From Streptomyces rubellomurinus (GTDB lineage: Bacteria > Actinomycetota > Actinomycetes > Streptomycetales > Streptomycetaceae): a stretch of 64,000 nucleotides of DNA. The stretch covers positions 1 through 64,000 of the forward strand of contig NZ_JZKH01000037.1 in the NCBI RefSeq assembly GCF_000961885.1, read 5' to 3'. The notes beneath the pieces were generated by a model. It was not told where the DNA came from. It ran no database searches and worked only from the letters and a program-made list of their open reading frames with translations. The position numbers and the translations under genes were made by a program. Below, piece by piece: positions 47,282 through 57,004 of this stretch; the first letter of the stretch is position 1; the number at the start of each line of letters is the position of its first letter.

Positions 47282-48580
47282 TCAGTCCCCGTCGCCCCCG
47301 ACCATCCGCCGCAGCCGCCGGGTCGCCTCCCGGCGCAGCACCCGCCGGGCCCGCCGCTGCTCGCCCCGGTCGATCCGCGGGTCGACGGCCACCTCGTAGC
47401 GCCGCACGTACGTCCCGACGAAGCCCTGCAGGGTGGCCGCCACCGGGATGGCGATCAGCGCGCCCACCGCGCCGAGCAGCGCCGCGCCCGCGATCACCGC
47501 GCCGAACGCGACCGCGGCGTGCACGTCCATCGTCCGCGCGGTGATCCTCGGGTGCAGGACGTAGTTCTCGACCTGCTGGTAGACCACCGTGAACGCCAGC
47601 ACCCACAGCCCGTCCACCGGCTGCACGGTGAGCGCGACCAGCACGGGCAGCGCCCCGGCCAGATACGTCCCGATGGTCGGCACGAACTGCGACATGACGC
47701 CGACCCAGACCGCCAGCGCCACCGCGTACGGCAGGTCGATCAGCGCGAACATCACCCAGTGCCCGGCCGCCGACACCAGCGCCAGCACCGCCCGCGAGTA
47801 GAGGTAGCCGCCGGTCTTGGCCAGCGCGATCTCCCAGGCCCGCAGCACCTCGCCCTGCTTGGCGGGCGGCAGCAGCGAGCAGACCGTCCGGCGCACCCGC
47901 GGGCCCTCGGCGGTGAAGTAGAAGGTGAACAGCCCGACCGTGAAGGTCTGGAAGAGCCCGCCGATCACGGTCGAGGACAGGCCCCACACGTTGTCGGCGG
48001 CCTGCTGGGCGTAGCCCTCGATCGCGCCGGAGTCCTTGAGCACCTTCTGCTGCAGCTGGCCCAGCGAGAGGTCCTGGTGGAAGGTCCGGTTGACCCAGAG
48101 GATCACGTTGTCGACCAGGTGCGGCAGGTCCTTGGCGATCTTCGCCACCTGGTCGACCAGCAGCGTCCCGAGCGCGGCGACGAACCCCACCACCGCGATC
48201 CCGACCGCGAGGAACACCAGGAAGGTGCCGACCCCGCGGCGCACCCCCCGCGCGGCCAGCCGGTCGACGGCGGGCTCCAGCGCGAGCGAGAGGAAGAAGG
48301 CCACCAGCAGCATCACGAACAGGTCGGTCAGCTGGAGGAAGGCCCAGCTGGCGAGCTGGAAGAGCCCGACGAACAGCAGGGCCAGCAGCATCGCCCGGGG
48401 CAGCCAGCGCGGCATCCCGCCCGCGGTCCACGCCCCGATTCCCCGCGCCCCGATTCCCCGCGACCCGTCGTCCCGCGCCCCGTCGTCCCGCGACCCGCCG
48501 GCCTCCGCCGGCCGCCCACCGCGCTCGTCGGCGGCCCGCACCGGCGCGTCCGTACCCTGCTGCTCCGCACTGCTCGTCAC
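47282..48580 (-). CDS. AI-2E family transporter
   Basis: Polytopic membrane protein (432 aa from GTG 48580; ATG 48598 is an equal candidate, with no clear ribosome site for either). After a 60-residue hydrophilic N-terminus with pentapeptide repeats come about eight helices, including [20 protein letters not shown] and the family motif [20 protein letters not shown]. The family includes TqsA and many proteins of unproven substrate, among them Na+/H+ antiporter-like members, so transport of autoinducer is not implied. Basic C-terminal tail. Downstream of DUF3046 and upstream of recA on the same strand. Confidence 0.85.
   Translation of the reverse strand: MTSSAEQQGTDAPVRAADERGGRPAEAGGSRDDGARDDGSRGIGARGIGAWTAGGMPRWLPRAMLLALLFVGLFQLASWAFLQLTDLFVMLLVAFFLSLALEPAVDRLAARGVRRGVGTFLVFLAVGIAVVGFVAALGTLLVDQVAKIAKDLPHLVDNVILWVNRTFHQDLSLGQLQQKVLKDSGAIEGYAQQAADNVWGLSSTVIGGLFQTFTVGLFTFYFTAEGPRVRRTVCSLLPPAKQGEVLRAWEIALAKTGGYLYSRAVLALVSAAGHWVMFALIDLPYAVALAVWVGVMSQFVPTIGTYLAGALPVLVALTVQPVDGLWVLAFTVVYQQVENYVLHPRITARTMDVHAAVAFGAVIAGAALLGAVGALIAIPVAATLQGFVGTYVRRYEVAVDPRIDRGEQRRARRVLRREATRRLRRMVGGDGD
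48432..48491. repeat. 15-bp tandem repeats in the AI-2E gene
   Basis: Four 15-bp units (two gccccgattccccgc-type, two g[a/c]cccgtcgtcccgc-type). In frame they encode [SA]R[DG][DI]G pentapeptides in the cytoplasmic N-terminus. Confidence 0.85.
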
Positions 48581-48617
48581 CCGAACAGTCTGGCCCATCG
48601 GGCCGGCCGCGGTCGGT

Positions 48618-48812
48618 TCAGCGCAGCCGCCCGGAGACCCCCTGGGTGTCGCAGACCACCCGCCAGACGTCCTTGGCCTCCCAGCCCGCCTCCAGCGCCT
48701 GACGCACCGTCCGCCCGCCGAGCTCGCTCATCACGTGGTCGGACGCGAAGGACTCCGCGTACGCCTCGCCGAAGTGCGCGTACATCCGTCGCCAGAACTC
48801 GGTCAGCCTCAT
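48618..48812 (-). CDS. DUF3046 protein
   Basis: 64-aa conserved actinobacterial protein, typically encoded just upstream of recA. MRLTEFWRRMYAHFGEAYAES...VMSELGGRTVRQALEAGWEAKDVWRVVC is the whole-family signature. Its ATG overlaps the GNAT stop by 4 bp. In mycobacteria the gene is linked with recA-recX; role unknown. Confidence 0.9.
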   Translation of the reverse strand: MRLTEFWRRMYAHFGEAYAESFASDHVMSELGGRTVRQALEAGWEAKDVWRVVCDTQGVSGRLR

Positions 48813-49408
48813 GCCTCCAGTATCCCGGACCGGCCCCGGGCCTCCCGGGCCTCCCTCGCCCGCCACCGCTCGGCGGTCAGCGCGTACTCGACCTCGCCGT
48901 GCTCGCTGCCGGGGATCGCCTCCGGGTGGTCCTCGTGGAAGGTGCGGACGTACGAGAGCCCGCTCTTCTCCAGCACCCGCCGCGAGCCGCGGTTCACCGC
49001 CATGGTCCAGGCCACCACCCGCTCCACCCCCAGCTCGGTGAAGCCGCGGCGCAGCAGCGCCCGCGCGCCCTCGGTGGCGTACCCGCGCCCCCAGGCGGCC
49101 CGGCGCAGCCGGTAGCCGAGCTCGACCTCCGCGCGCTCGCCCTCCTCGGTCGGCCGGAACTCGAACCAGCCGAGGAACGCCCTGCCCGCCCGCTCCTCGG
49201 CGGCCCACCAGCCGAGGTCGCCGTAGCGCTCGTAGTGCGCGAGGTAGAGCGGCAGCAGGGTCCGCTCGACCCAGTCCCGGGTGCTCGGGAGCCCGCCGGT
49301 GAGGTGGCGCATCACCTCCGGATCGCCGTCCAGCTCGACCAGGCGGTCCACGTCGGCCGGGGTGAAGCGGCGCAGCACCAGCCGCTCGGTCGTCAGGAAG
49401 ACGGTCAT
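48809..49408 (-). CDS. GNAT N-acetyltransferase (RimJ/RimL type)
   Basis: 199-aa acetyltransferase. TTERLVLRRFTPADVDRLVELDGDPEVM is the RimJ-type opening; the acetyl-CoA loop is RRAAWGRGYATEG. I start at ATG 49408, where the family motif begins; GGAGG touches the ATG and GAGG lies 9 nt upstream. The target protein or metabolite is unknown. Coupled by ATGA to DUF3046. Confidence 0.88.
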   Translation of the reverse strand: MTVFLTTERLVLRRFTPADVDRLVELDGDPEVMRHLTGGLPSTRDWVERTLLPLYLAHYERYGDLGWWAAEERAGRAFLGWFEFRPTEEGERAEVELGYRLRRAAWGRGYATEGARALLRRGFTELGVERVVAWTMAVNRGSRRVLEKSGLSYVRTFHEDHPEAIPGSEHGEVEYALTAERWRAREAREARGRSGILEA

Positions 49409-49509
49409 CCTCCGATCCTCGCGCCCCCGCCGACCCCCGTCACCCGCTTTTCCGGACACGCACCACCCGCGCGCCCCACCGCCTCAGGCGCCCCGCCGTC
49501 CTCCGCGCC

Positions 49510-51036
49510 TCACCGGGGCAGGGCGAGCAGCCCCGCGCCGAAGTACTGCCGGTCCCCGCACGCGTACGGCCCGGGCGGGCAGGCGGCCGCCGCGGTGGTG
49601 GCGAGCAGCGCGGCGAGCCGGTCGGCGTCGTAGTCGGGGTGCAGCGCGGCGGCGACCGCGACCGCGCCGGTGACGTGCGCCGCGGCCATCGAGGTGCCGG
49701 CCAGCGCGGCGTACTGCCCGCCGGGCCAGTCGGAGACGATCGCCCCCCGGGGCCCGCCGTCCGGGTCGCCCCCGGGGGCGGCGAGCGAGACGTGGCCGCG
49801 ACCGTAGTTGGAGTAGGAGGACGGGTGGCCGTCCCGGTTGACGGCGGTGACGGTGAGCACCGCGGGCAGTTCGCCGGGCAGCCGGACGCACTCGGTGCCC
49901 AGGTAGCGGGTGCGGGGCGGGCCGGAGACCCGGTCGTTGGGGCTGCGTTCGTCGGTGCGGGCGGCGCCGAGGTCCTGCCCGTCGTTCCCGGCGGAGGCGA
50001 CCACCACGGCGCCCTTGCGCCGGGCGTAGTCGGCGGCCCGGCCGACCGCGGCGATCAGCGCGGCCTGGTCGCGGTCCTCGGGGCAGTTGTACTTCCACGG
50101 GTCGGCGAAGTAGCTGTTGTTGATCGCGCGGGCGCCGTGGTCGGCGGCCCAGAGCATGCCGCAGACGATGTTCTCGGCGTAGTACTGGCCGAGCGGTCCG
50201 AGCAGCCGGACGGCGGCGATCCGCACGCCGGGCGCGACCCCGGTGACGCCCTGCCCGTCCCGCGCGGCGCCGACGATCCCGGCGACGTGGGTGCCGTGGC
50301 CGCTCTCGCCGACGCCCGGGTCGGGCCGCCAGGCGCCCACCCGGGCGTCGGGGCGGCCGTCCGCGCAGGAGGCGGAGGCCTTGGGGTCGACGGCCGCGCG
50401 CAGGTCCGGGTGGGTGTCGTCGACGCCGGAGTCGAGCACCGCGACGAGCACCTTGCGCAGGGCCTCCGGGTTCGGCGGGGTGCCGACGCCGGGCGGGGCG
50501 GAGGCGTCGCCGGTCCGGGCGGTGGCGACGCCGAGCATGGCGAGGTTCCAGGCGTCGCCCTCGGCGGGGTCGGGCACGGTGGGCGTCCCGCCGTCGTCCC
50601 TGCGGTCGGCGCTGCCCGGTCCGCCGGCCCGGGTGGTGCCGGCGGCGAAGTCCCCGGTGCCGGCGACCCCGCGCGGCGGGCCGACCACGGGCGCCGTCCG
50701 GGTGGCGCCGACCGCCGCGATGCCGGGGCGGGCCCGCATCCGGTCGGCGAAGTCGCCGGTGGCGTACGCCAGGACGGCCCCGATCTGCGGGTACTCCTGG
50801 ACGACCTGCCCGCCCGCCGCGCGGCTCTCCGCCCCGGCCCGGGCGGCGCCGGTCGCGTCCACCTGCTCGGCGAGCACCAGGAAGCTGAGGTACGCCCGTC
50901 CGGGCCCGGAGACGTAAGGTACGGCGCCGCCCGCCACGAGGGCGGTGAGCAGCATCGCGAGCAGGGCGCGGGCGGGCCCGCGGACGCGGCGGCGGGCGGC
51001 CCGGGCGGGGCTGCCGGACGGGTGCGCCTGCGCCAT
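49510..51036 (-). CDS. Secreted subtilisin-like serine protease (S8)
   Basis: 508-aa exported peptidase. Signal/anchor helix near residues 22-42, a prodomain with VDATGAARAGAESRAAGG, and the S8 catalytic domain with Asp (VLDSGVDDTHPDL), His (GHGTHVAGI), oxyanion Asn (INNSY) and Ser (GTSMAAAHVTG). The usual Pro after SMAA is Ala. Cysteine pairs near the catalytic region resemble mycosin-like proteases, but no type VII secretion genes are present. No C-terminal membrane anchor. Divergent from lhr. Confidence 0.88.
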   Translation of the reverse strand: MAQAHPSGSPARAARRRVRGPARALLAMLLTALVAGGAVPYVSGPGRAYLSFLVLAEQVDATGAARAGAESRAAGGQVVQEYPQIGAVLAYATGDFADRMRARPGIAAVGATRTAPVVGPPRGVAGTGDFAAGTTRAGGPGSADRRDDGGTPTVPDPAEGDAWNLAMLGVATARTGDASAPPGVGTPPNPEALRKVLVAVLDSGVDDTHPDLRAAVDPKASASCADGRPDARVGAWRPDPGVGESGHGTHVAGIVGAARDGQGVTGVAPGVRIAAVRLLGPLGQYYAENIVCGMLWAADHGARAINNSYFADPWKYNCPEDRDQAALIAAVGRAADYARRKGAVVVASAGNDGQDLGAARTDERSPNDRVSGPPRTRYLGTECVRLPGELPAVLTVTAVNRDGHPSSYSNYGRGHVSLAAPGGDPDGGPRGAIVSDWPGGQYAALAGTSMAAAHVTGAVAVAAALHPDYDADRLAALLATTAAAACPPGPYACGDRQYFGAGLLALPR

Positions 51037-51189
51037 CGCACGGTCTCCGCTCGTCGGTCCGGTGGGGTCGCGGCCACGAATTGATCACGTGTCCGAATCA
51101 TCACCATATGAGCGGATTGCCATTCTTGCTCCCCCGGTTACACCGCCCCGCACCCGCCGCCCCGCACCCGCCGGCCGGCGCCCGCCCGC

Positions 51190-51212
51190 TTGTCAGTCCC
51201 ACCCGGCACCAT
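51190..51212 (+). promoter_or_regulatory. RecA-NDp-like promoter giving a leaderless lhr mRNA
   Basis: TTGTCAGTC-N8-CACCAT differs from the RecA-NDp consensus tTGTCrgtg-N8-TAnnnT at one base in each element. The distance to ATG 51219 (6 bp) places the transcription start at the ATG, which also explains the missing ribosome site. Confidence 0.6.
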
Positions 51213-51218
51213 GGGGGC

Positions 51219-54200
51219 ATGGCGCCCGAGCACCCCACCCCGCCCGCCGACGACCCGCTGACCGGCTTCGCCCCGGCCACCCGGGCCTGGTTCACGGGTG
51301 CCTTCACCGCCCCCACCACCGCCCAGTCCGAGGCCTGGCGCGCCATCCGGCAGGACACCGACGTCCTGGTCGTCGCCCCCACCGGCTCCGGCAAGACCCT
51401 CGCCGCCTTCCTCTCCGCCCTCGACCGGCTCAGCAGCACCCCGCCCCCGGCCGAGCCCAAGCGCCGCTGCCGGGTGCTCTACGTCTCCCCGCTGAAGGCC
51501 CTCGCGGTGGACGTCGAACGGAACCTGCGCGCCCCGCTGACCGGCCTGCGCCAGGCCGCCGTCCGGCTCGGCCTGCCCGAGCCCGAGGTCCAGGTCGCGA
51601 TCCGCTCCGGCGACACCCCGGCCGCCGACCGCCGCCGCTTCGCCACCCACCCGCCGGACATCCTGATCACCACCCCCGAGTCGCTCTTCCTGCTGCTCAC
51701 CTCCGCCTCCCGGGAGGCGCTGCGCGGCATCGACACGGTGATCCTGGACGAGGTGCACGCCGTCGCCGGCACCAAGCGCGGCGCCCACCTCGCCCTCAGC
51801 CTGGAGCGCCTGGACGAACTGCTGGACCGCCCCGCCCGCCGGATCGGCCTGTCCGCGACCGTACGGCCCGTCGAGGAGGTGGCCCGCTTCTTGAGCCCCC
51901 GGCGCGGCGCCGTCGTCGTCCAGCCGCCCGCCGCCAAGGAGTTCGACCTCTCGGTGGTCGTCCCCGTCCCCGACCTGGACGACCTGCCCGCCGCCCCGGC
52001 CACCGGCGGCGCCGCCGGCTCCGACCCGCAGCGCCAAGCGTCGATCTGGCCGCACGTCGAGGAGCGGATCGTCGACCTGGTCGAGGCGCACCGCTCGACC
52101 ATCGTCTTCGCCAACTCCCGCCGCCTCGCCGAGCGGCTGTGCAACCGGCTGAACGAGATCGCGTACGAGCGCGCCACCGGCACCGCCGTCCCCGAGGCGC
52201 ACGCCCCCGCCGAGCTGATGGGCGGCTCCGGCGCCGCCAAGGGCGCTCCGGCGGTCATCGCCCGGGCCCACCACGGCTCCGTCTCCAAGGAGCAACGCTC
52301 GCTCGTCGAAGAGGAGTTGAAGGCCGGCCGGCTGCCCGCCGTGGTCGCCACCTCCAGCCTGGAGCTGGGCATCGACATGGGGGCCGTCGAGCTCGTCGTC
52401 CAGGTCGAGTCCCCGCCCTCGGTCGCCTCCGGCCTGCAGCGGGTCGGCCGGGCCGGCCACCAGGTCGGCGCCGTCTCCACCGGCGTGTTCTTCCCCAAGT
52501 ACCGCGGCGACCTCGTGCAGTCCGCCGTGGTCACCGAGCGGATGCGGGCCGGCCGGATCGAGGCGCTGCGCATCCCGCGCAACCCGCTGGACGTGCTGGC
52601 CCAGCAACTGGTCGCGATGACCGCCCTGGACGCCTGGCCGGTGGACGACCTGCTCGCCGTGGTCCGCCGCGCCGCGCCGTTCGCCACCCTCCCGCAGTCC
52701 GCCTTCGACGCCGTGCTCGACATGCTGGCCGGCCGCTACCCCTCGGACGCCTTCGCCGAGCTGCGCCCCCGCCTGGTCTGGGACCGGGTGGCCGGCACCG
52801 TCACCGGCCGCCCCGGCGCCCAGCGCCTCGCCGTCACCTCCGGCGGCACCATCCCCGACCGCGGCCTGTTCGGCGTCTTCATCGCCGGCGCCGACCCGAA
52901 GAAGGGCGGCGGCCGGGTCGGCGAACTCGACGAGGAGATGGTCTACGAGTCCCGCGTCGGCGACGTCTTCACCCTCGGCACCACCTCCTGGCGGATCGAG
53001 GAGATCACCCACGACAAGGTGCTGGTCACCCCCGCCCCCGGCGTCCCCGGCCGACTCCCGTTCTGGAAGGGCGACGCCCTCGGCCGCCCGCTCGAACTCG
53101 GCCGCGCCCTCGGCGCGTTCACCCGCGAACTGGGCGCGCTGAAGCCCCAGGAGGCCACCGACCGCCTCAAGCAGGCCGGCCTGGACGACTGGGCCGCCGC
53201 CAACCTGCTCGACTACCTGGCCGAGCAGCGCGCCGCCTGCGGCCACCTCCCGGACGACCGCACCATCGTGGTCGAGCGCTTCCGGGACGAGCTCGGCGAC
53301 TGGCGGATCGTCATCCACTCCCCCTTCGGCGCCCAGGTGCACGCCCCGTGGGCCCTCGCCCTCGGCGCCCGGCTGCGCGAGAAGCACGGCCTGGACCCGC
53401 AGGTCATGCACGCCGACGACGGCATCGTGCTCCGCCTGCCCGACGCGGACCTCCTTGACTTCCCTGCCGAGCCGACGACCACCGACGAAGCCCCGGTCGG
53501 CGCCGACGCCGCCCTCTTCGACGCCACCGAGATCGAGCAGCTGGTCACCGACCAGGTCGGCGGCTCCGCCCTGTTCGCCTCCCGCTTCCGCGAGTGCGCC
53601 GGCCGCGCCCTGCTGCTCCCCCGCCGCAGCCCCGGCCGCCGCACCCCGCTCTGGCAGCAGCGCCAGCGCGCCGCCCAACTCCTCGAAGTCGCCTCCGAGT
53701 ACGGCTCGTTCCCGATCGTCCTGGAAGCCGTCCGCGAGTGCCTGCAGGACGTCTTCGACGTCCCCGGCCTGGTCGAGCTGATGGGGGACCTCGAATCCCG
53801 CGCCGTCCGCCTGGTCGAGGTCACCACCCCCGAGCCGTCCCCCTTCGCCCGCTCGCTGCTCTTCGGCTACGTCGCCCAGTTCCTCTACGAGGGCGACTCC
53901 CCGCTCGCCGAGCGCCGCGCCGCCGCCCTCTCGCTCGACTCCCGGCTGCTCTCCGAACTCCTCGGCCAGGCCGAACTGAGCGAACTGCTCGACCCCGGGG
54001 TGCTCGCCGAGCTGGAGGCCGAGCTCCAGCGCCGCACCCCCGAGCGCCGGATCAAGGACGCCGAGGGCGTCGCCGACGCGCTGCGCCTGCTCGGCCCGCT
54101 CACCGAGGCCGAGTTGACCGCCCGCGGTGCCGAACCGCTCTGGGCGCTGGAGCTGGAGGCCGCCCGCCGGGTGATCCAGGTCCGGATCGCCGGCGAGCAG

Positions 54201-55886
54201 CGCTGGGCCGCGATCGAGGACGCCGGACGGCTGCGCGACGCGCTCGGCACCCCGCTGCCGGTCGGCGTCCCCGAAGCCTTCACCGAGCCGGTCAAGGACC
54301 CGCTGGGCGACCTGCTGGCCCGCCACGCCCGCACCCACGGCCCCTTCACCGCCGCCGAGGCCGGCGCCCGCTACGGCCTGGGCACCGCCGTCGTCACCGG
54401 CACCCTGCACCGCCTGACCGCCGCCGGCCGCCTGGTCCAGGGCCAGTTCCGACCGGCCGACAGCCACCTCGCCCCCGAGTGGTGCGACGCCGAGGTGCTG
54501 CGCCGCCTGCGCCGCCGCTCGCTGGCCGCCCTGCGTCAGGAGGTCGAGCCCGTCCCGCCACGCGCCCTGGCCGCCTTCCTCCCGCAGTGGCAGCACCTGG
54601 CCGGTCACCGGCTGCGCGGCCCGGACGGCCTGCTCCGCGCGGTCGAACAGCTCCAGGGCACCGCGCTGCCCGCCTCCGCCCTGGAGAAGCTGATCCTCCC
54701 GGCCCGGGTCGCCGACTACTCCCCCGCCCTGCTGGACGAACTGACGGCGGCCGGCGAGATCGGCTGGTCCGGTGCCGGCGCACTGCCCGGCAAGGACGGC
54801 TGGCTGAGCCTGCACCTGGCCGAGAACGCCCACCTGCTGCGCCCCGAGCCCGTCCCGCCCGCGCTCACCCCGGTGCACAGCGCCCTGCTGCAGGCACTGG
54901 CCGGCGGCTACGGCCTGTTCTTCCGCCAACTCGTCCAGCAGCTGCCGCCGGAGACCCCCGAGCCGGAGGCCGTCGAGGCCCTGTGGGACCTGGTCTGGGC
55001 CGGCTACGTCACCAACGACACCCTCGCCCCGCTGCGCGCCCTGCTCGGCTCCGGCCGGACGGCGGGCGCCACCGCCCACCGGGCGCCCCGAGCCACCCCG
55101 CGCGGCCGCTACGGCGGCGCCGGCCGCCCCTTCGGCCGGGCGGCCGGCGCCCTGCGCGGCGGCCCGCCCACGACGGCCGGCCGCTGGTCGCTGCTGCCCG
55201 CCCTCGCCGCCGACCCGACGGTCCGGGCCACCGCCCAGGCACAGAGCCTGCTGGACCGGCACGGCCTGCTCACCCGGGGCACGGTGGCGGCCGAGCGGGT
55301 GCCCGGCGGCTTCGCCGGGGTCTACCGGGTGCTCGCCGCGATGGAGGAGCGCGGCCGGGCCCGCCGGGGCTACTTCGTCGAGGGCCTGGGCGGCGCCCAG
55401 TTCGCCATGGAGGGCGCGGCCGACCGGCTGCGCTCGGTCAACGGCCGGCTGGAGCGGGCCCGGGCCGTCGAGTGGCCGACCGCCCCGGCCGCCGAGCCGG
55501 CCCAGCCGCTGGTGCTGGCCGCCGCCGACCCGGCGAACGCCTACGGCGCCGCGCTGCCCTGGCCCGAGCCGCCGGCCGCCCCGGGGGCGAAGGAGTCCAA
55601 GGCGCACCGGCCGGGCCGCAAGGCCGGCGCCCTGGTGGTGCTGGTGGACGGCGAGTTGGCGCTGTACGTCGAGCGCGGCGGCAAGTCCCTGCTGGCCTGG
55701 CCGGAGGACGGGCCGACGCTGGCCCTCGCGGCGGGCGCCCTCGCGGCCGCCGCCCGGGAGGGCGCGCTCGGCACCGTCACCGTCGAGCGGGCCAACGGCG
55801 AGCCGGCCCTCGGCTCGGCCCTGGGCGCCGCCCTGGAGGAGGCCGGCTTCCACCCCACCCCGCGCGGCCTGCGGCTACGGCCGTAG
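51219..55886 (+). CDS. lhr: ATP-dependent helicase Lhr
   Basis: Large superfamily 2 3'-5' helicase (1555 aa). The first 850 residues are the Lhr core: Q-motif TTAQSEAWRAI, Walker A APTGSGKT, DEVH in VILDEVHAV, motif III LSATVRP, motif IV VFANSRRLAERL, motif V TSSLELGIDMGAVE and motif VI QRVGRAGH. Then the winged-helix and Lhr-CTD regions, typical of the long actinobacterial form. Known in mycobacteria as a damage-induced helicase preferring 3'-tailed RNA:DNA hybrids. ATG 51219 has no ribosome site but sits right after a promoter-like motif. Confidence 0.95.
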   Translation: MAPEHPTPPADDPLTGFAPATRAWFTGAFTAPTTAQSEAWRAIRQDTDVLVVAPTGSGKTLAAFLSALDRLSSTPPPAEPKRRCRVLYVSPLKALAVDVERNLRAPLTGLRQAAVRLGLPEPEVQVAIRSGDTPAADRRRFATHPPDILITTPESLFLLLTSASREALRGIDTVILDEVHAVAGTKRGAHLALSLERLDELLDRPARRIGLSATVRPVEEVARFLSPRRGAVVVQPPAAKEFDLSVVVPVPDLDDLPAAPATGGAAGSDPQRQASIWPHVEERIVDLVEAHRSTIVFANSRRLAERLCNRLNEIAYERATGTAVPEAHAPAELMGGSGAAKGAPAVIARAHHGSVSKEQRSLVEEELKAGRLPAVVATSSLELGIDMGAVELVVQVESPPSVASGLQRVGRAGHQVGAVSTGVFFPKYRGDLVQSAVVTERMRAGRIEALRIPRNPLDVLAQQLVAMTALDAWPVDDLLAVVRRAAPFATLPQSAFDAVLDMLAGRYPSDAFAELRPRLVWDRVAGTVTGRPGAQRLAVTSGGTIPDRGLFGVFIAGADPKKGGGRVGELDEEMVYESRVGDVFTLGTTSWRIEEITHDKVLVTPAPGVPGRLPFWKGDALGRPLELGRALGAFTRELGALKPQEATDRLKQAGLDDWAAANLLDYLAEQRAACGHLPDDRTIVVERFRDELGDWRIVIHSPFGAQVHAPWALALGARLREKHGLDPQVMHADDGIVLRLPDADLLDFPAEPTTTDEAPVGADAALFDATEIEQLVTDQVGGSALFASRFRECAGRALLLPRRSPGRRTPLWQQRQRAAQLLEVASEYGSFPIVLEAVRECLQDVFDVPGLVELMGDLESRAVRLVEVTTPEPSPFARSLLFGYVAQFLYEGDSPLAERRAAALSLDSRLLSELLGQAELSELLDPGVLAELEAELQRRTPERRIKDAEGVADALRLLGPLTEAELTARGAEPLWALELEAARRVIQVRIAGEQRWAAIEDAGRLRDALGTPLPVGVPEAFTEPVKDPLGDLLARHARTHGPFTAAEAGARYGLGTAVVTGTLHRLTAAGRLVQGQFRPADSHLAPEWCDAEVLRRLRRRSLAALRQEVEPVPPRALAAFLPQWQHLAGHRLRGPDGLLRAVEQLQGTALPASALEKLILPARVADYSPALLDELTAAGEIGWSGAGALPGKDGWLSLHLAENAHLLRPEPVPPALTPVHSALLQALAGGYGLFFRQLVQQLPPETPEPEAVEALWDLVWAGYVTNDTLAPLRALLGSGRTAGATAHRAPRATPRGRYGGAGRPFGRAAGALRGGPPTTAGRWSLLPALAADPTVRATAQAQSLLDRHGLLTRGTVAAERVPGGFAGVYRVLAAMEERGRARRGYFVEGLGGAQFAMEGAADRLRSVNGRLERARAVEWPTAPAAEPAQPLVLAAADPANAYGAALPWPEPPAAPGAKESKAHRPGRKAGALVVLVDGELALYVERGGKSLLAWPEDGPTLALAAGALAAAAREGALGTVTVERANGEPALGSALGAALEEAGFHPTPRGLRLRP

Positions 55887-55914
55887 GGCCACCGGGCCAC
55901 CGGGCCGAGAAAAC

Positions 55915-55953
55915 GCCGGAGGCCGCGGGGTCGTCGACCCCGCGGCCTCCGGC
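55915..55953. terminator. Bidirectional terminator after lhr
   Basis: A perfect 19-bp inverted repeat with a single-base centre (39 bp in all), between the convergent stops at 55886 and 55972. Confidence 0.9.
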
Positions 55954-55971
55954 CAGGTCCGTTCGGCTGTT

Positions 55972-56274
55972 TCACTCGATCGGTGACGGCTGCGCCTCCA
56001 CCGGGGCCGCACTCTCCGCGCGCGGGCGGCGGGCCGGCCCGGTGGCGTTCCGGTCGGCGTGGACGGGGATCAGCCCGAGCCCCCAGCCGCCGGCCGCGAG
56101 CAGTCCGAGCACCGCGCCGTCGACCAGTCCGCTCCGGACGGCCGACAGCCACCAGCCGAGCCCGGCCGACAGGACCACCAGGACCACCAGGACCCGACCG
56201 GCCGTCCACGGCACCGATCGCCGCGCCCGCAACCGTATTCGGGCCACCGTGCGCACCGTCGCGGTTCTCCGCAC
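55972..56274 (-). CDS. Small two-helix membrane protein
   Basis: Unrecognised 100-aa protein (GTG 56274 with GGAGGAGG upstream). A basic N-terminus (RRTATVRTVARIRLRARR), two hydrophobic helices (VLVVLVVLSAGLGWWLSAV and GAVLGLLAAGGWGLGLIPV) and a Pro-rich tail. It lies 54 bp after clgR on the same strand. The strong ribosome site and position suggest a real gene; function unknown. Confidence 0.75.
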   Translation of the reverse strand: MRRTATVRTVARIRLRARRSVPWTAGRVLVVLVVLSAGLGWWLSAVRSGLVDGAVLGLLAAGGWGLGLIPVHADRNATGPARRPRAESAAPVEAQPSPIE

Positions 56275-56328
56275 GACCGCCTCCTCCGCTCGCCCCGGGC
56301 ATCGGGAGCCCGGACTGGCGAGGCCGGA

Positions 56329-56697
56329 TCAGGCGGCGACCACGTCCATCGCGGCAGCCTTGGGCGACATGGTCGCCCGGTCGGTGCCGGGGGCGGGAAG
56401 CGGAACCGGTTCGAGTACCGGCCTCAGCAGATCACCTTCCGAGAGGGTGGCCATCGCCGCAAGTTCGGCGAGCGACAGTTCGTCGCTGACCTCGCGCATG
56501 ACCTCGGACATCCGGACGTCGAGTGCGTCGCAGATGGCGGAGAGCAGCTCCGAGGAGGCCTCCTTCTGTCCCCGCTCGACCTCGGAGAGGTATCCGAGCG
56601 AAACCCTGGCGGCCGCCGACACCTCGCGGAGTGTGCGGCCCTGGCGCTGGCGCTGCCGACGCAGTACATCGCCCAGTAGGCGACGGAGCAGGATCAT
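56329..56697 (-). CDS. clgR: Clp-protease regulator ClgR
   Basis: XRE-type activator of clp protease genes (122 aa). [53 protein letters not shown]. The protein ends in Ala-Ala; in S. lividans the ClgR C-terminal AA is needed for its own degradation by ClpP, giving feedback. ATG 56697 starts at the conserved [13 protein letters not shown]. The upstream 307-bp gap (56698-57004) contains GTTCGC motifs that could be ClgR half-sites but no clear complete box, and no convincing gene. Confidence 0.92.
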   Translation of the reverse strand: MILLRRLLGDVLRRQRQRQGRTLREVSAAARVSLGYLSEVERGQKEASSELLSAICDALDVRMSEVMREVSDELSLAELAAMATLSEGDLLRPVLEPVPLPAPGTDRATMSPKAAAMDVVAA

Positions 56698-57004
56698 CGG
56701 TGCCTCCCTCCTCGGACTGCGGATCGAGATGTCACGCCCCCACCGTACCGCCTTGGCCGCTTCGCGTGCGGGGACCCCGGTCGTGTTCACTCTGGGCTGC
56801 AAGGCTGCCCCCCTCTTCGTTCCGGTGTCCTACCCGGGTTCGCGGGCCCCTCGTGGTACCCGACGCCGACCACCCGGTCACCATCACGCAACTCGTTCGC
56901 CACCTGGTTTCTGCCCCACCAGGCCTTCGGATGTAACACGATCCTCCAGCCGGGCCGTCCCCCGAGCACCGGTCCGGCGGATCTCGGTTCGGTGGAGATT
57001 CCTC

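Noticed and set aside
51138..55853. 1571-codon open frame antisense to lhr, and similar long antisense frames elsewhere (for example 10991-14002 and 16140-19082)
   Set aside because: In very GC-rich DNA the antisense of a real gene stays open; these have Gly/Ala/Arg-biased translations with no domains, while the opposite strand has clear motifs.
56787..56969. 60-codon minus-strand open frame with a TTA codon between clgR and pncC
   Set aside because: No ribosome site, no recognisable domain and poor third-position GC bias; could still be a tiny gene but not supportable.
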